DNA of 32,512 nt from Turicibacter sp. (GTDB lineage Bacteria; Bacillota_I; Bacilli_A; MOL361; Turicibacteraceae), in the NCBI GenBank assembly GCA_009787345.1, contig WRGF01000205.1, forward strand, positions 1 to 32,512. Reading direction: 5' to 3'. Shown piece by piece: positions 23,819 to 31,267 of the stretch. The notes below the pieces were generated by a model. That model worked only from the letters and a program-made list of their open reading frames with translations. It was not told the DNA's origin and searched no databases. A program made the translations under genes and the position numbers. Positions within the stretch are counted from its first letter, which is position 1, and each line of letters begins with the position of its first letter.

Positions 23819-24030
23819 AGTACCTTTTGTACAACATATCATTACATTTACCGAACGTGTGCCTAGACAGCTCCCGAGTTCATTCCCCTCTAGCATTGGG
23901 AGTGTGCACTAGTAAGTAACAATACTTCTCTCTTGGACTCACAGTGCCCCCTTATCCCCCCCCTTAAGGCACTGTGAGTTTTCCCGTTCCCAAAACTTTT
24001 GCCCCCGGGCAGTGGTTTGGGATTTTTTTT
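23819..24030 (+). ncRNA. Candidate structured small RNA of about 210 nt
   Basis: This part of the 540-nt spacer between two genes transcribed away from each other has no ORF with a ribosome site. It contains a compound stem CTCCC/GGGAG (23871-23875 with 23898-23902) extended by GTGC/GCAC (23859-23862 with 23906-23909), a perfect 12-bp hairpin (23937-23948 with 23968-23979) with a C8 run in its loop followed by TTTTCCC, and a strong terminator (23989-24030). A -10-like element precedes it. I could not match it to a known RNA; 6S RNA was considered and not supported. Alternatively it is only a long leader with terminators for minus-strand and plus-strand readthrough. Confidence 0.4.
23989..24030 (+). 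terminator. Strong intrinsic terminator
   Basis: CCCAAAAC (23989-23996) pairs with GTTTGGG (24015-24021) with one bulge, inner stem TGCCC/GGGCA (24000-24004 with 24007-24011), then eight T. No gene ends here, so it terminates an upstream non-coding transcript. Confidence 0.8.
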
Positions 24031-24075
24031 GTGGATCCTGCCAAAAAGTGACCCCTTTAGGGAAATGCTGCGTAG

Positions 24076-24081
24076 TATAAT
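24076..24081 (+). promoter_or_regulatory. -10 element upstream of the FRG gene
   Basis: Perfect TATAAT (24076-24081), 75 nt before the ATG; no clear -35 hexamer. Confidence 0.45.
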
Positions 24082-24155
24082 AAAAAGGCAGCCCTTGGGC
24101 TTAAGCCGTTTTTCGCAACAATCCAGGGGTATTTTCAGTCAGGGGAGGGGAGTTG

Positions 24156-25364
24156 ATGCCAGACCGGGGATTTTTGCCCATCGAGGCGCTTTGCCATCAG
24201 GGAATCTACAACACGCATTATGCTGATGCCCTTTTTTTTGAAGTGGACAGCCTGGAAACTTACATCAATTATATTTTAAAGCTATCGGAAAACGGGACGG
24301 AACTGGCTTTTCGGGGCGAGCATGACATCTTTGAGGAAACTTTGGCATCAGTGTTTCGGGTGCCAGGGCCCAAATGCCTCCCGGACATCCTGAAGAAAAA
24401 ATACTACAAGGAAATCGCCCACTCCCTCACGGACATCGAACGGGAAAATTTCATGTCCTATTCCCGCCATCATGGCCTTCCCACCGAACTTTTGGATATG
24501 ACCAGATTGCCGCTATATGCCCTGTATTTCGCCTGTAGCGACCGCTTTCATTCCAACATGGGGGTGGTCCAGGTGTTCAACTTGAAGGAAACCATGCGCC
24601 TTTCGGATTTTGAAACGGACAATTCCTACAATTATCAGATGTTTGACTTGTCCCAGGCCATTTTTAATTACTACCACCAAGGCACCGGCGACCAGTTTCT
24701 GCTAAAATTCACCCGCTTTTTAAGAAAGCACTTGGGGTACACCAAGCGCCTGCTAGGCGAGACGGCCCTCTACTTGTCGGAAATGCTTGCCTTGATGGAG
24801 CCGGATGGCTTAAAAGCCCTGAAAGAGAGGGAGCGGCTGATTTTGGGGCAGGTCCAGGAAGCCGGCGTCAAAGAGGTGGGGCTTGACCGCGCCTGCGGTC
24901 TCATCGTTGAAATGATCGGGAACCCTTTGATCCCTAAAAACCCGGCCATGGAGCAGGTCAAAGAGGAATGGCTTTCGGGGCTTGCAACCGTTGACCAGTC
25001 CCTCATCTGGTCATACATGGAGCTTTTGGGGCTTTCATTTGGGGTCTTGGACCTGGCCCTGGGCGCCGATGTAAAGGGCCGGGGGCTTTCCCTGCCGCCT
25101 TTTCCCGTGGTCCGCTACTCCCCCACAGCCAAATTCGACCGGATGCGGGCCCAAGAAGGGGAATTCTTTTATCAGCTGTACATGATCCGGGACGACGAGG
25201 CGGGCATCCGCCTGATTCCCCAAAAGATCAATTCCAATATCCGCTTCGTCATCAAGGACAAGGCCGCCATAAGGAAGCAGCTCAACACACTGGGCATTAA
25301 CCGCAAGCTGGTGTACCCGGATGCCGATAACATCGCCCGCTACCTGGCAGAATGGGAGTTTTAG
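24156..25364 (+). CDS. FRG-domain protein
   Basis: A 402-residue soluble protein named for the FRG motif: AFRGEHDIFE (51-60), followed by the strongest family block HHGLPTELLDMTRLPLYALYFAC (105-127) and, near the C-terminus, the expected closing block AAIRKQLNTLGINRKLVYPDADNIARYL. Between them lies an unusually long helical insert (about 175-330). FRG proteins are of unproven biochemistry, occur widely in accessory loci, and have been linked to phage-defence and mobile contexts. GGGGAGGGG (24142-24150) supports ATG 24156 rather than the TTG before it. It is followed 80 nt later by an HD-domain gene and, further on, by the McrB-like operon, so a defence-related role is possible but is inference only. 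Confidence 0.85.
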   Translation: MPDRGFLPIEALCHQGIYNTHYADALFFEVDSLETYINYILKLSENGTELAFRGEHDIFEETLASVFRVPGPKCLPDILKKKYYKEIAHSLTDIERENFMSYSRHHGLPTELLDMTRLPLYALYFACSDRFHSNMGVVQVFNLKETMRLSDFETDNSYNYQMFDLSQAIFNYYHQGTGDQFLLKFTRFLRKHLGYTKRLLGETALYLSEMLALMEPDGLKALKERERLILGQVQEAGVKEVGLDRACGLIVEMIGNPLIPKNPAMEQVKEEWLSGLATVDQSLIWSYMELLGLSFGVLDLALGADVKGRGLSLPPFPVVRYSPTAKFDRMRAQEGEFFYQLYMIRDDEAGIRLIPQKINSNIRFVIKDKAAIRKQLNTLGINRKLVYPDADNIARYLAEWEF

Positions 25365-25445
25365 GATAAATCCTAAATTTTACCTTGTGTAATCCGCTTA
25401 AGCGTTGGGCATCCTATGGGAAAGCCCATAAACTGGAGGGACAAT

Positions 25446-25958
25446 ATGAGAAAATGGATTGAAAAGCGCCTGAAGGACATTTATGATGAGGAATTTGTGG
25501 ACATCGTCGAGGATTTGTTGGACCATGTGCTGGTCATTGGCCTGGAAGATTGCCGGCACCATATCAAGACGAGCCGCCTTCAGCATTGCCTGGGCGTTTC
25601 CTACCGCTGCTACCGCATCTGCAAGCGGTTTGGCTGGGATTATGTGTCGGCGGCCCGTGCGGGGGTCCTCCATGATTTTTATCACTATGACAGCGAGACC
25701 GACCATGAGGATAAAGTGGTAGGCCTTAGGCATCTTCGAACCCATCCCCAGCTTGCCCTGAAGAATGCCCGGGACCATTTTGAGCTGAACCCTGTTGAAA
25801 TCGACATCATCGCCAAGCATATGTGGCCCATCACCTTCATGCCTCCCCGCTACAAAGAATCCTGGCTCATCGTCGCCGTTGATAAATACTGCGCCATCAT
25901 TGAATTTTTCCGCATCCACCGTAAAATTGCCCACCGCCGGCACATCCATCACCCATAA
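25446..25958 (+). CDS. HD-domain phosphohydrolase
   Basis: A 170-residue protein with an HD metal-dependent phosphohydrolase domain: first ligand H47 in SRLQHCLGVSYRC, the paired H76-D77 in AGVLHDFYHYD, then conserved-looking HMWPITFMPPRYKESWLIVAVDKYCAIIEFF with the last Asp ligand. The family cleaves phosphate esters or nucleotides; substrate unknown. Similar stand-alone HD proteins are common in Bacillota core genomes. ATG 25446 has GGAGGG at 7-8 nt; the in-frame start at 25416 adds ten residues without homology. The gene is only about 80 nt behind the FRG gene and may share its transcript. A terminator follows. Confidence 0.87.
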   Translation: MRKWIEKRLKDIYDEEFVDIVEDLLDHVLVIGLEDCRHHIKTSRLQHCLGVSYRCYRICKRFGWDYVSAARAGVLHDFYHYDSETDHEDKVVGLRHLRTHPQLALKNARDHFELNPVEIDIIAKHMWPITFMPPRYKESWLIVAVDKYCAIIEFFRIHRKIAHRRHIHHP

Positions 25959-25962
25959 AGTT

Positions 25963-25991
25963 AGGCTGCCGGTCCGTTGCAGCCTTTTTTT
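25963..25991 (+). terminator. Intrinsic terminator
   Basis: 7-bp stem AGGCTGC/GCAGCCT (25963-25969 with 25979-25985), 9-nt loop, run of T. Confidence 0.87.
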
Positions 25992-26046
25992 GTCGAAATT
26001 TTCATCAGTTGGCGTGGGGATTTACATGTTTTATTGTCGGAATTTA

Positions 26047-26055
26047 TGATATAAT
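26047..26055 (+). promoter_or_regulatory. Extended -10 promoter of the second NodB gene
   Basis: TGATATAAT with perfect hexamer (26050-26055), 43 nt before the ATG. TTTACA at 26021-26026 is 23 nt upstream, too far for a standard -35. Confidence 0.6.
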
Positions 26056-26097
26056 TTAAGTCATAATCTTAAAACGCTTCAAGGGAGTGGGGAAAGT

Positions 26098-26973
26098 ATG
26101 TTATCTAGCCGCAAATATCAGCGCACCAGTGTTTTTTCAACTAAAAAGGCGCGCCAAAGGAAAAGGAACCTGGATTTTGTTTATGGGATGTCCGCCATCG
26201 GGATGGCCTTTGCCACGGCGTTTAATTTTGTTGTCGGGCAAGTCATGCCGGTGTCGGGGCTGGTCATGACCGAACTGGATACCCCGCCACTTAATTTCAC
26301 GGAAACGGCCCCGGTCCGCCGGTGGCATAGCAATCAGATGCAGGTGGCTTACCTGAGCTTCAATGACGTGCCGGTGCAAAACTTGGGGCCTATCCTTGAT
26401 ATTTTAGTGGCCCATCAAGTGCCCGCCACCTTTTTTGTCCAAGGATCCCTTATCCAAAACGAACCGCTGATGGCAGGGTACCTGAGGCGGGCCATGGAAG
26501 CGGGGCATTACATCGGGCTCCACTCCATGACCCACAACACTTATTTGCTGTATGTCCAAGAGGGGGCGGCGCAGGCTTTTATGGCTGAAATGGAGGAAGC
26601 CCAGGCAATCTTATACGAGACGACAGGTTACGTTTCCAACTTGGTTCGGGCGCCATTTGGCAGTGCCAACAACTTCTCCCAAGACCACATCGACGCTGTG
26701 CTGGCATCAGATTTTCGGATTTGGGACTGGCATGTGGATTCCCAGGACTGGGTGGCGGGCCAGACCCCATCTGGCATGGTGGATACCCTTCGGTTTGGCA
26801 TGGATATTTGGGGCTGGCCGACGGACGTGGTGGTCTTGTTCCATGGGCGGGCAGTGACCGTTGATGCGTTGCCAGATGCCATCCGCTTTTTTGAGGCCGA
26901 GGGCTTTCGCTTCATGGCTTACGACCCCAACCGGCATTTTACCATGAACATGCTCCAGATACCAGGTTTGTAG
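26098..26973 (+). CDS. NodB-family protein with lost catalytic base (likely pseudoenzyme)
   Basis: A 291-residue paralogue of the deacetylase at 22.8-23.6 kb: signal-anchor helix at about 28-47 after a basic head, then a NodB domain. Aligning by eye, motif 1 TFDDGP has become SFNDVP: the base Asp is N89 and Gly is Val, while metal ligand D90 remains. The other motifs persist: H142 and H146 (GLHSMTHN), R184 (RAPFG), D210 (IWDWHVDSQDW), H249 (VLFHG). Metal and sugar binding may be retained with little or no hydrolysis. The C-terminus EGFRFMAYDPNRHFTMNML mirrors the paralogue. Shine-Dalgarno AGGGAG/GGGGAA upstream of ATG 26098. It is 11 nt ahead of a membrane-anchored partner gene. Frame is intact over the full length, so it is probably selected, not decaying. 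Confidence 0.9.
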   Translation: MLSSRKYQRTSVFSTKKARQRKRNLDFVYGMSAIGMAFATAFNFVVGQVMPVSGLVMTELDTPPLNFTETAPVRRWHSNQMQVAYLSFNDVPVQNLGPILDILVAHQVPATFFVQGSLIQNEPLMAGYLRRAMEAGHYIGLHSMTHNTYLLYVQEGAAQAFMAEMEEAQAILYETTGYVSNLVRAPFGSANNFSQDHIDAVLASDFRIWDWHVDSQDWVAGQTPSGMVDTLRFGMDIWGWPTDVVVLFHGRAVTVDALPDAIRFFEAEGFRFMAYDPNRHFTMNMLQIPGL

Positions 26974-26984
26974 GAGGCGGCTTG

Positions 26985-27644
26985 ATGAGAAAAAATAAAG
27001 TAGGGCTGATGCTCTTGTTGGCCCTTGGCTTGGCAGCCTCTTTGGTCTATGCTTTTAGGTTCAGCAACCCGGCAGTGAGGGCGTACCAATTTGGGCAAAA
27101 CATAGACGATGGCTTGGCGGATGCCGCCCTTTCCTTCCCTAAGCGGCGGGAGGAGCTGTTGGACCTTTTGCAACGGGATGTGGGGGATTTGGTCCGTATC
27201 GGGCAAAACTACGAAGCGGGCCTGAACATTGACCGGGAATTTGCCCATTTCCATGAAACCTATGGCTTGCTTGGGGATTACATCGCCACGGTCACGCCCA
27301 AAGTCGAGGCCATTTACCACCGTTCCGATTTTAACAGGGCACTGGCCCATGCAGGGCGCGCAGGGATCCATGCTTCGGTGGCAACCGGTTTCATCAGCTA
27401 TCAGCAAGAAAGGATGGGGGCCCTTTTGGCAGTCCATGGGGCATTGGCAGGCTTATATGAGGCGCTTTCTAGTTTTGAGGCGATGTTTTTTGAACCCGAC
27501 CCGTGGGTTGCCGTGCCATATTTTCAGGAAGTGCTGGACCGCTTCGACGAAATTGCCGTCCTTCATGACGGGTACTTGGATGCCCTGGGCAGCTATGCCC
27601 GCACCAAGACCGATTTTTACCTTGCCATACGGCAGGGGCGGTAA
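26985..27644 (+). CDS. Membrane-anchored helical protein of unknown function
   Basis: A 219-residue protein with a short basic head (MRKNKVG), one hydrophobic helix of about 18 residues (LMLLLALGLAASLVYAF) and a mostly helical outside domain of about 190 residues with regular leucine/alanine spacing. There is no Cys and no lipobox. No family recognised. Translation starts at ATG 26985 with AGGAGG 8-9 nt upstream (the TTG before it is less likely), only 11 nt after the NodB-like stop, so the two proteins are almost certainly made together and may interact at the outer membrane face. The helical outside domain could hold the NodB-like protein or the wall polymer, which is inference. Confidence 0.8.
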   Translation: MRKNKVGLMLLLALGLAASLVYAFRFSNPAVRAYQFGQNIDDGLADAALSFPKRREELLDLLQRDVGDLVRIGQNYEAGLNIDREFAHFHETYGLLGDYIATVTPKVEAIYHRSDFNRALAHAGRAGIHASVATGFISYQQERMGALLAVHGALAGLYEALSSFEAMFFEPDPWVAVPYFQEVLDRFDEIAVLHDGYLDALGSYARTKTDFYLAIRQGR

Positions 27645-27821
27645 CCAGGTTTATTTTAAGAAACCTTCAGGACTAAATTCCCGAAGCTTCTATTTTTTGC
27701 TCTATGCTGCCCATTCCAACCAGTGCCGGGACGTGCAGCATAAGCCCGCTGTGGCATCCAAAAAAATTACCCCCTCTCGACAAATTTCAATGGGAAAAGA
27801 GGGAATCTGCCTAAAAAGGTA

Positions 27822-27830
27822 TGCTATACT
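27822..27830 (+). promoter_or_regulatory. Extended -10 promoter of the defence-like operon
   Basis: TGCTATACT (hexamer 27825-27830), start near 27837. The 235-nt spacer 27645-27879 otherwise holds a CCCTCT/AGAGGG inverted repeat (27771-27776 with 27798-27803) and no gene. Confidence 0.55.
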
Positions 27831-27888
27831 AGGGGAAAATGAGAAAAATCCATCAAAATAAAGGGGGAAAAGCCTTGGCTTGACACTT

Positions 27889-29322
27889 ATGACAGAAAAA
27901 GAACTAATCGTAAAGTTAATCCACACCGACGAAGATGCCCATTATATTTTCAACGTTTTCAAAGACAACCATAAAAAAGGAAAATTTGCCTTTAAGCGGC
28001 TACGGGCCCAAAAGCTATTAGGGAACAAATCCCAGATTGATGAACTAAGCGCATCCGTCAGGGCACGGTTTGCCGATGGGGGATTAGATGTCCTGCTCTT
28101 GGAATTTTTACAACCGGAAGCCCCTAGCCATTTGCAACAATTCTTGCTGGTACGGGAATTTTATCCGGAATTTTTAAGGGAGAACTGGGATGCCGTCAGG
28201 GAAAATATAGAGCAGAAAAAACCTCCCTTTTCGGGGGTGAGCGCCCATAAGACGGAAGAGCAAGCCCTTCATTTCTACCAGCACCGCTATGGGGAGTTGA
28301 ACGGGGCGGCGCTGAATGCTATCTGGCAGGAAAGCATTCATACCGTCAAAATCGAGCTGAAGCTTTGGGATGTTTTTGAACAGGCGGTGAAGGGCAAAGG
28401 CCTGTTGGGGCTGGACAAACTGCTTGGGGGCGTTGGCCCTGGGGACGGCTTTGAGGTCAGCGTGCGGGAAAGTTATTTTATGGAGCATCGGGACGTTTTG
28501 GCGGATGCGGACATAAGGAGAATGGAACAGGGTTGCCGGGATCAGTTGGTGCGGCTCGCTATCATAACGGTATTTTTAGAGGCAGGGGAGTGCCCAAATG
28601 AGGTGCGCTTGAACCTGATGCGGGAACTGCAGCGGGCTTATTTTCTAGCAAAGACACAGATTTTAGGGCTCGGCACGCTGCTTAGCCTATTAGAAGGGAA
28701 AAATGAGTACGACCAATTAAACCTAAAATATCAACAGTCCCAAAAAGAAAGGACGGCCTTAAGCCAAAAAAACCAGGAAATCAGCCAACAAAACAGCGCC
28801 ATCAAGAGGGGGGACGAAACATTGAAACAACAAATTGCCCATTTAAAACAAGTCATCAATGAACAAAATGAAAAATTGGGCCAATCGGCCCGGTTGCAGG
28901 TGGCCGGCCAGGAGGAGTTGGAAAAAATCGCACAACTTTCCCAAAAGGAGCAGGCCCATTTAAAAAGCCGCCTGCAAAGCTACGAAAACCTGGCGAAGGG
29001 CTACCAGTGGCTATTGTCCCGCGACCTTAGCGTCCACGAAGTGGCGGTGGTCTACAGCTCCCCATTGCTTTACGCCAAGCATATATATCATGAAGTGCTT
29101 TTTATGGGCGTATCCCAGGCGCTAAAAGAGCCATTTAAAGCCCAAAAACTGTTGGTTCAGCTAGTGGGCCTAAGCGGCAAGGAGAAAAAACAGCTGGAAA
29201 AGCTGGCCAGTGCCAAGGGAGTGGAAGCCGTCATGCTTGAAAGCGTGGATGAACGGGATTTGATCATGGACATCGCCTGTTACCTTAAGGAAAGTGAGGG
29301 AGTCTTTCATGAATCAGCTTAG
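27889..29322 (+). CDS. Coiled-coil protein, first gene of McrB/DUF2357 operon
   Basis: A soluble protein of about 477 residues in three parts. N-terminal helical domain (1-270), with a short conserved-looking ELKLWDVFEQAVKGKGLLGLDKLL segment; a long coiled coil (about 270-365) rich in Gln/Lys/Glu heptads (QQSQKERTALSQKNQEIS and QIAHLKQVINEQNEKL); and a C-terminal alpha/beta domain (about 370-477: SVHEVAVVYSSPLLYA, KLLVQLVGLSGKEKKQLEKLA, VEAVMLESVDERDLIMDIA), which looks like a small Rossmann-like unit. No known catalytic motif seen and no family recognised. The ribosome site is poor: AAGGGGG (27861-27867) is 12 nt from TTG 27880 and 21 nt from ATG 27889, so the start may be the TTG. Its end overlaps the McrB-like gene by 14 nt, so both are coupled. 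It is probably the targeting or scaffold subunit (inference). Confidence 0.8.
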   Translation: MTEKELIVKLIHTDEDAHYIFNVFKDNHKKGKFAFKRLRAQKLLGNKSQIDELSASVRARFADGGLDVLLLEFLQPEAPSHLQQFLLVREFYPEFLRENWDAVRENIEQKKPPFSGVSAHKTEEQALHFYQHRYGELNGAALNAIWQESIHTVKIELKLWDVFEQAVKGKGLLGLDKLLGGVGPGDGFEVSVRESYFMEHRDVLADADIRRMEQGCRDQLVRLAIITVFLEAGECPNEVRLNLMRELQRAYFLAKTQILGLGTLLSLLEGKNEYDQLNLKYQQSQKERTALSQKNQEISQQNSAIKRGDETLKQQIAHLKQVINEQNEKLGQSARLQVAGQEELEKIAQLSQKEQAHLKSRLQSYENLAKGYQWLLSRDLSVHEVAVVYSSPLLYAKHIYHEVLFMGVSQALKEPFKAQKLLVQLVGLSGKEKKQLEKLASAKGVEAVMLESVDERDLIMDIACYLKESEGVFHESA

Positions 29323-31267
29323 TTATGAAATCAACCCCCAGTTGAAGTCGGAACTGATGAAATGCCAAAACATCGTCATGTTGGGGCAAATTGCGGCAAA
29401 CAGGCCCCTTTACCCCCGCTCAGGGCTATGGAATGAACCCATCACGCCTATGCGCCAGGGCAATAATATCTTATTTTATGTGGAAGCCTGCTGTAGCGAG
29501 CCCGACCCCATCCTGTCTTTGAAAGGGCGCGAAATCCGGGAAAGCTTTTACATCGGACAAGACGGGGACCAATACGGCGGCATCATCAAAGAACAGACGT
29601 ATTATTTAAAAACCGAGGACGACAAGGTCGCTTACTGGGAAAATGCCCTTGTTGGCAAACTGATCGTCTTCCGCCCGAAAGTCAAGATTAATGGGGACCG
29701 CTACTACCTGAATATCCAGATCCAGTCCATCGAGGACAATGTGGCAGACGGGTTTTCGCCTCGGTTCTTGAGCATCCCCCATAGCGTAAGCGACGGGGAT
29801 GCTTTTAATAACCGTCTCCTTGAGGGTGGCTTTGTCATTTTGAAGGACTACCCCCACCTTAATCAAGATCCCGCCTACATCATCAATGGGGATTACCTGT
29901 ACTTTGGCTTTGGGGCATGGCAAAAGCACCCGACCCAGCATAATGCCTGGCGTGCCAGCGATGGCCTATCAGATATCAAGCGGGTGAAGCTCAGCCAATT
30001 TTTAGCAGAGCTTGAAAGCTGCCTGGTAGATACGACCGCTGCCATCTCATTTTTTAATGAGGAGGCGGAGGAGATGCTAAGGCCCCGATTCGAGGAAATG
30101 GGCGAAAAGCTCATCAAGCGGGACACGGGCCGCCTATCGGTTTTGGAAAAGCCAGGGACCGAGTTTGAGTTTTTGAAGCATTTCAAAGCCTGCACGGTTA
30201 TGGAAAGCCTGGTATACAACGAAAAAGACCTCCTGAATTTCCACATCAGCATGAAAACCAACGCCTTGATAGTCCTTGCGGGCATGTCAGGGACAGGAAA
30301 GACCCGGCTGGCAAAATCCTATGCCAAGACCTTAGGGATAACGGAGCCTGATGGGCGCCTTTTGTTCATGCCCATCTCTCCTAGTTATTTGGAGCCCTCC
30401 GATGTCTTGGGCTATTTGAACCATACGACCGGCAGGTACATGCCATCGGAAACTGGGTTGGTGGATTTGCTGGTGCGTGCCACGAGGCATCCAGAGGAGC
30501 TTCACATGGTCATCTTTGACGAAATGAACCTGTCCCAAGTGGAGCACTGGTTCGCACCGCTCCTTTCTTTATTGGAGTTGAAAACGGAGGAGCGCATCCT
30601 TAACCTTTATAGCAGCCAAACCCCTTGTGCCAATCAAGAAAGCTACCCATCCCAAGTGGGGATTGGCGACAACATCTTGTTTGTGGGGACCGTCAACCTA
30701 GACGAGACCACCAAGGAATTTTCCGACCGCCTGCTCGACCGGGTCAACATGGTCACCATCCAAAAAGGAAGCTTTTTGGAAATGAAGCGCCTGGGAAGAA
30801 AACTTTATCCTGCCCGTACCTTCAGTTTCAGGGAATTTGACAGCTGGCGAAGTACCAGAGGGGGCATTGAAATTTTTGAAGATGCGGAACTGGCATTTTT
30901 TGATAGCCTCCACAGCCTCATCAATCAATACGACAGCCAAAAAGGGGTGTCATACCGCTTCTTGAACCGGTTGGCGCAATACATCGGCAACATTCCCGAG
31001 GGGATGGACGACATGCATCGGCTGACCAAGGGGGAGGCCATCGACCTTGGCATCAAACAGGGGCTTTTGACAAAAATCAAAGGGAACCGCCAGCATGTAG
31101 GCGCCTTGATTGGGGAAATCCCGCAACCGGGGGGGCAGCTGGAAAGCAGCGGGCTATTCGACTTGCTGAAGGACAAGGAATCGGCCCAGGTTTCCGATTT
31201 TATCCATACCCAAAAGGAACTGTACCGAAAGGCCCAGGAACTAGGTATTTATGGATACACCGGCTAG
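29309..31267 (+). CDS. McrB-like AAA+ NTPase with N-terminal recognition domain
   Basis: A 652-residue protein. Residues 1-300 are a beta-rich N-terminal region (IIKEQTYYLKTEDD, KLIVFRPKV, RYYLNIQIQS, DYLYFGFGAW) of unrecognised fold, in the place where McrB proteins carry their modified-base-reading domain. Residues about 305-560 are a MoxR/McrB-clade AAA+ module: Walker A GMSGTGKT (325-332), Walker B VIFDEMNLSQVEHWF (401-415), sensor-1 GTVNLDETTKEFSDRLLDRVN (460-480). The NLDE string stands where McrB has its NTAD guanine-specificity motif, so GTP or ATP use is open. It should form a hexameric motor that loads the nuclease from the next gene. ATG 29309 follows GAGGGAG; the GTG at 29294 is within this site. 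Overlaps both neighbours (14 and 17 nt). Confidence 0.9.
   Translation: MNQLSYEINPQLKSELMKCQNIVMLGQIAANRPLYPRSGLWNEPITPMRQGNNILFYVEACCSEPDPILSLKGREIRESFYIGQDGDQYGGIIKEQTYYLKTEDDKVAYWENALVGKLIVFRPKVKINGDRYYLNIQIQSIEDNVADGFSPRFLSIPHSVSDGDAFNNRLLEGGFVILKDYPHLNQDPAYIINGDYLYFGFGAWQKHPTQHNAWRASDGLSDIKRVKLSQFLAELESCLVDTTAAISFFNEEAEEMLRPRFEEMGEKLIKRDTGRLSVLEKPGTEFEFLKHFKACTVMESLVYNEKDLLNFHISMKTNALIVLAGMSGTGKTRLAKSYAKTLGITEPDGRLLFMPISPSYLEPSDVLGYLNHTTGRYMPSETGLVDLLVRATRHPEELHMVIFDEMNLSQVEHWFAPLLSLLELKTEERILNLYSSQTPCANQESYPSQVGIGDNILFVGTVNLDETTKEFSDRLLDRVNMVTIQKGSFLEMKRLGRKLYPARTFSFREFDSWRSTRGGIEIFEDAELAFFDSLHSLINQYDSQKGVSYRFLNRLAQYIGNIPEGMDDMHRLTKGEAIDLGIKQGLLTKIKGNRQHVGALIGEIPQPGGQLESSGLFDLLKDKESAQVSDFIHTQKELYRKAQELGIYGYTG

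Noticed and set aside
23819-24030. Identification of the candidate RNA as 6S, SRP or tmRNA
   Set aside because: The closing stem of 6S RNA is only weakly present (AAGAG/CTCTT, about 115 nt apart, too short), and the conserved SRP GGAA/GNRA and tmRNA tRNA-like ends are missing.
24153-24155. TTG as start of the FRG gene
   Set aside because: ATG immediately follows and has a better distance to GGGGAGGGG.
25398-25952. Long open frame on the minus strand (184 codons) opposite the HD-domain gene
   Set aside because: The plus strand encodes a clear HD motif with a good ribosome site. The antisense frame has no ribosome site, no recognisable domain and is explained by codon bias of the sense gene.
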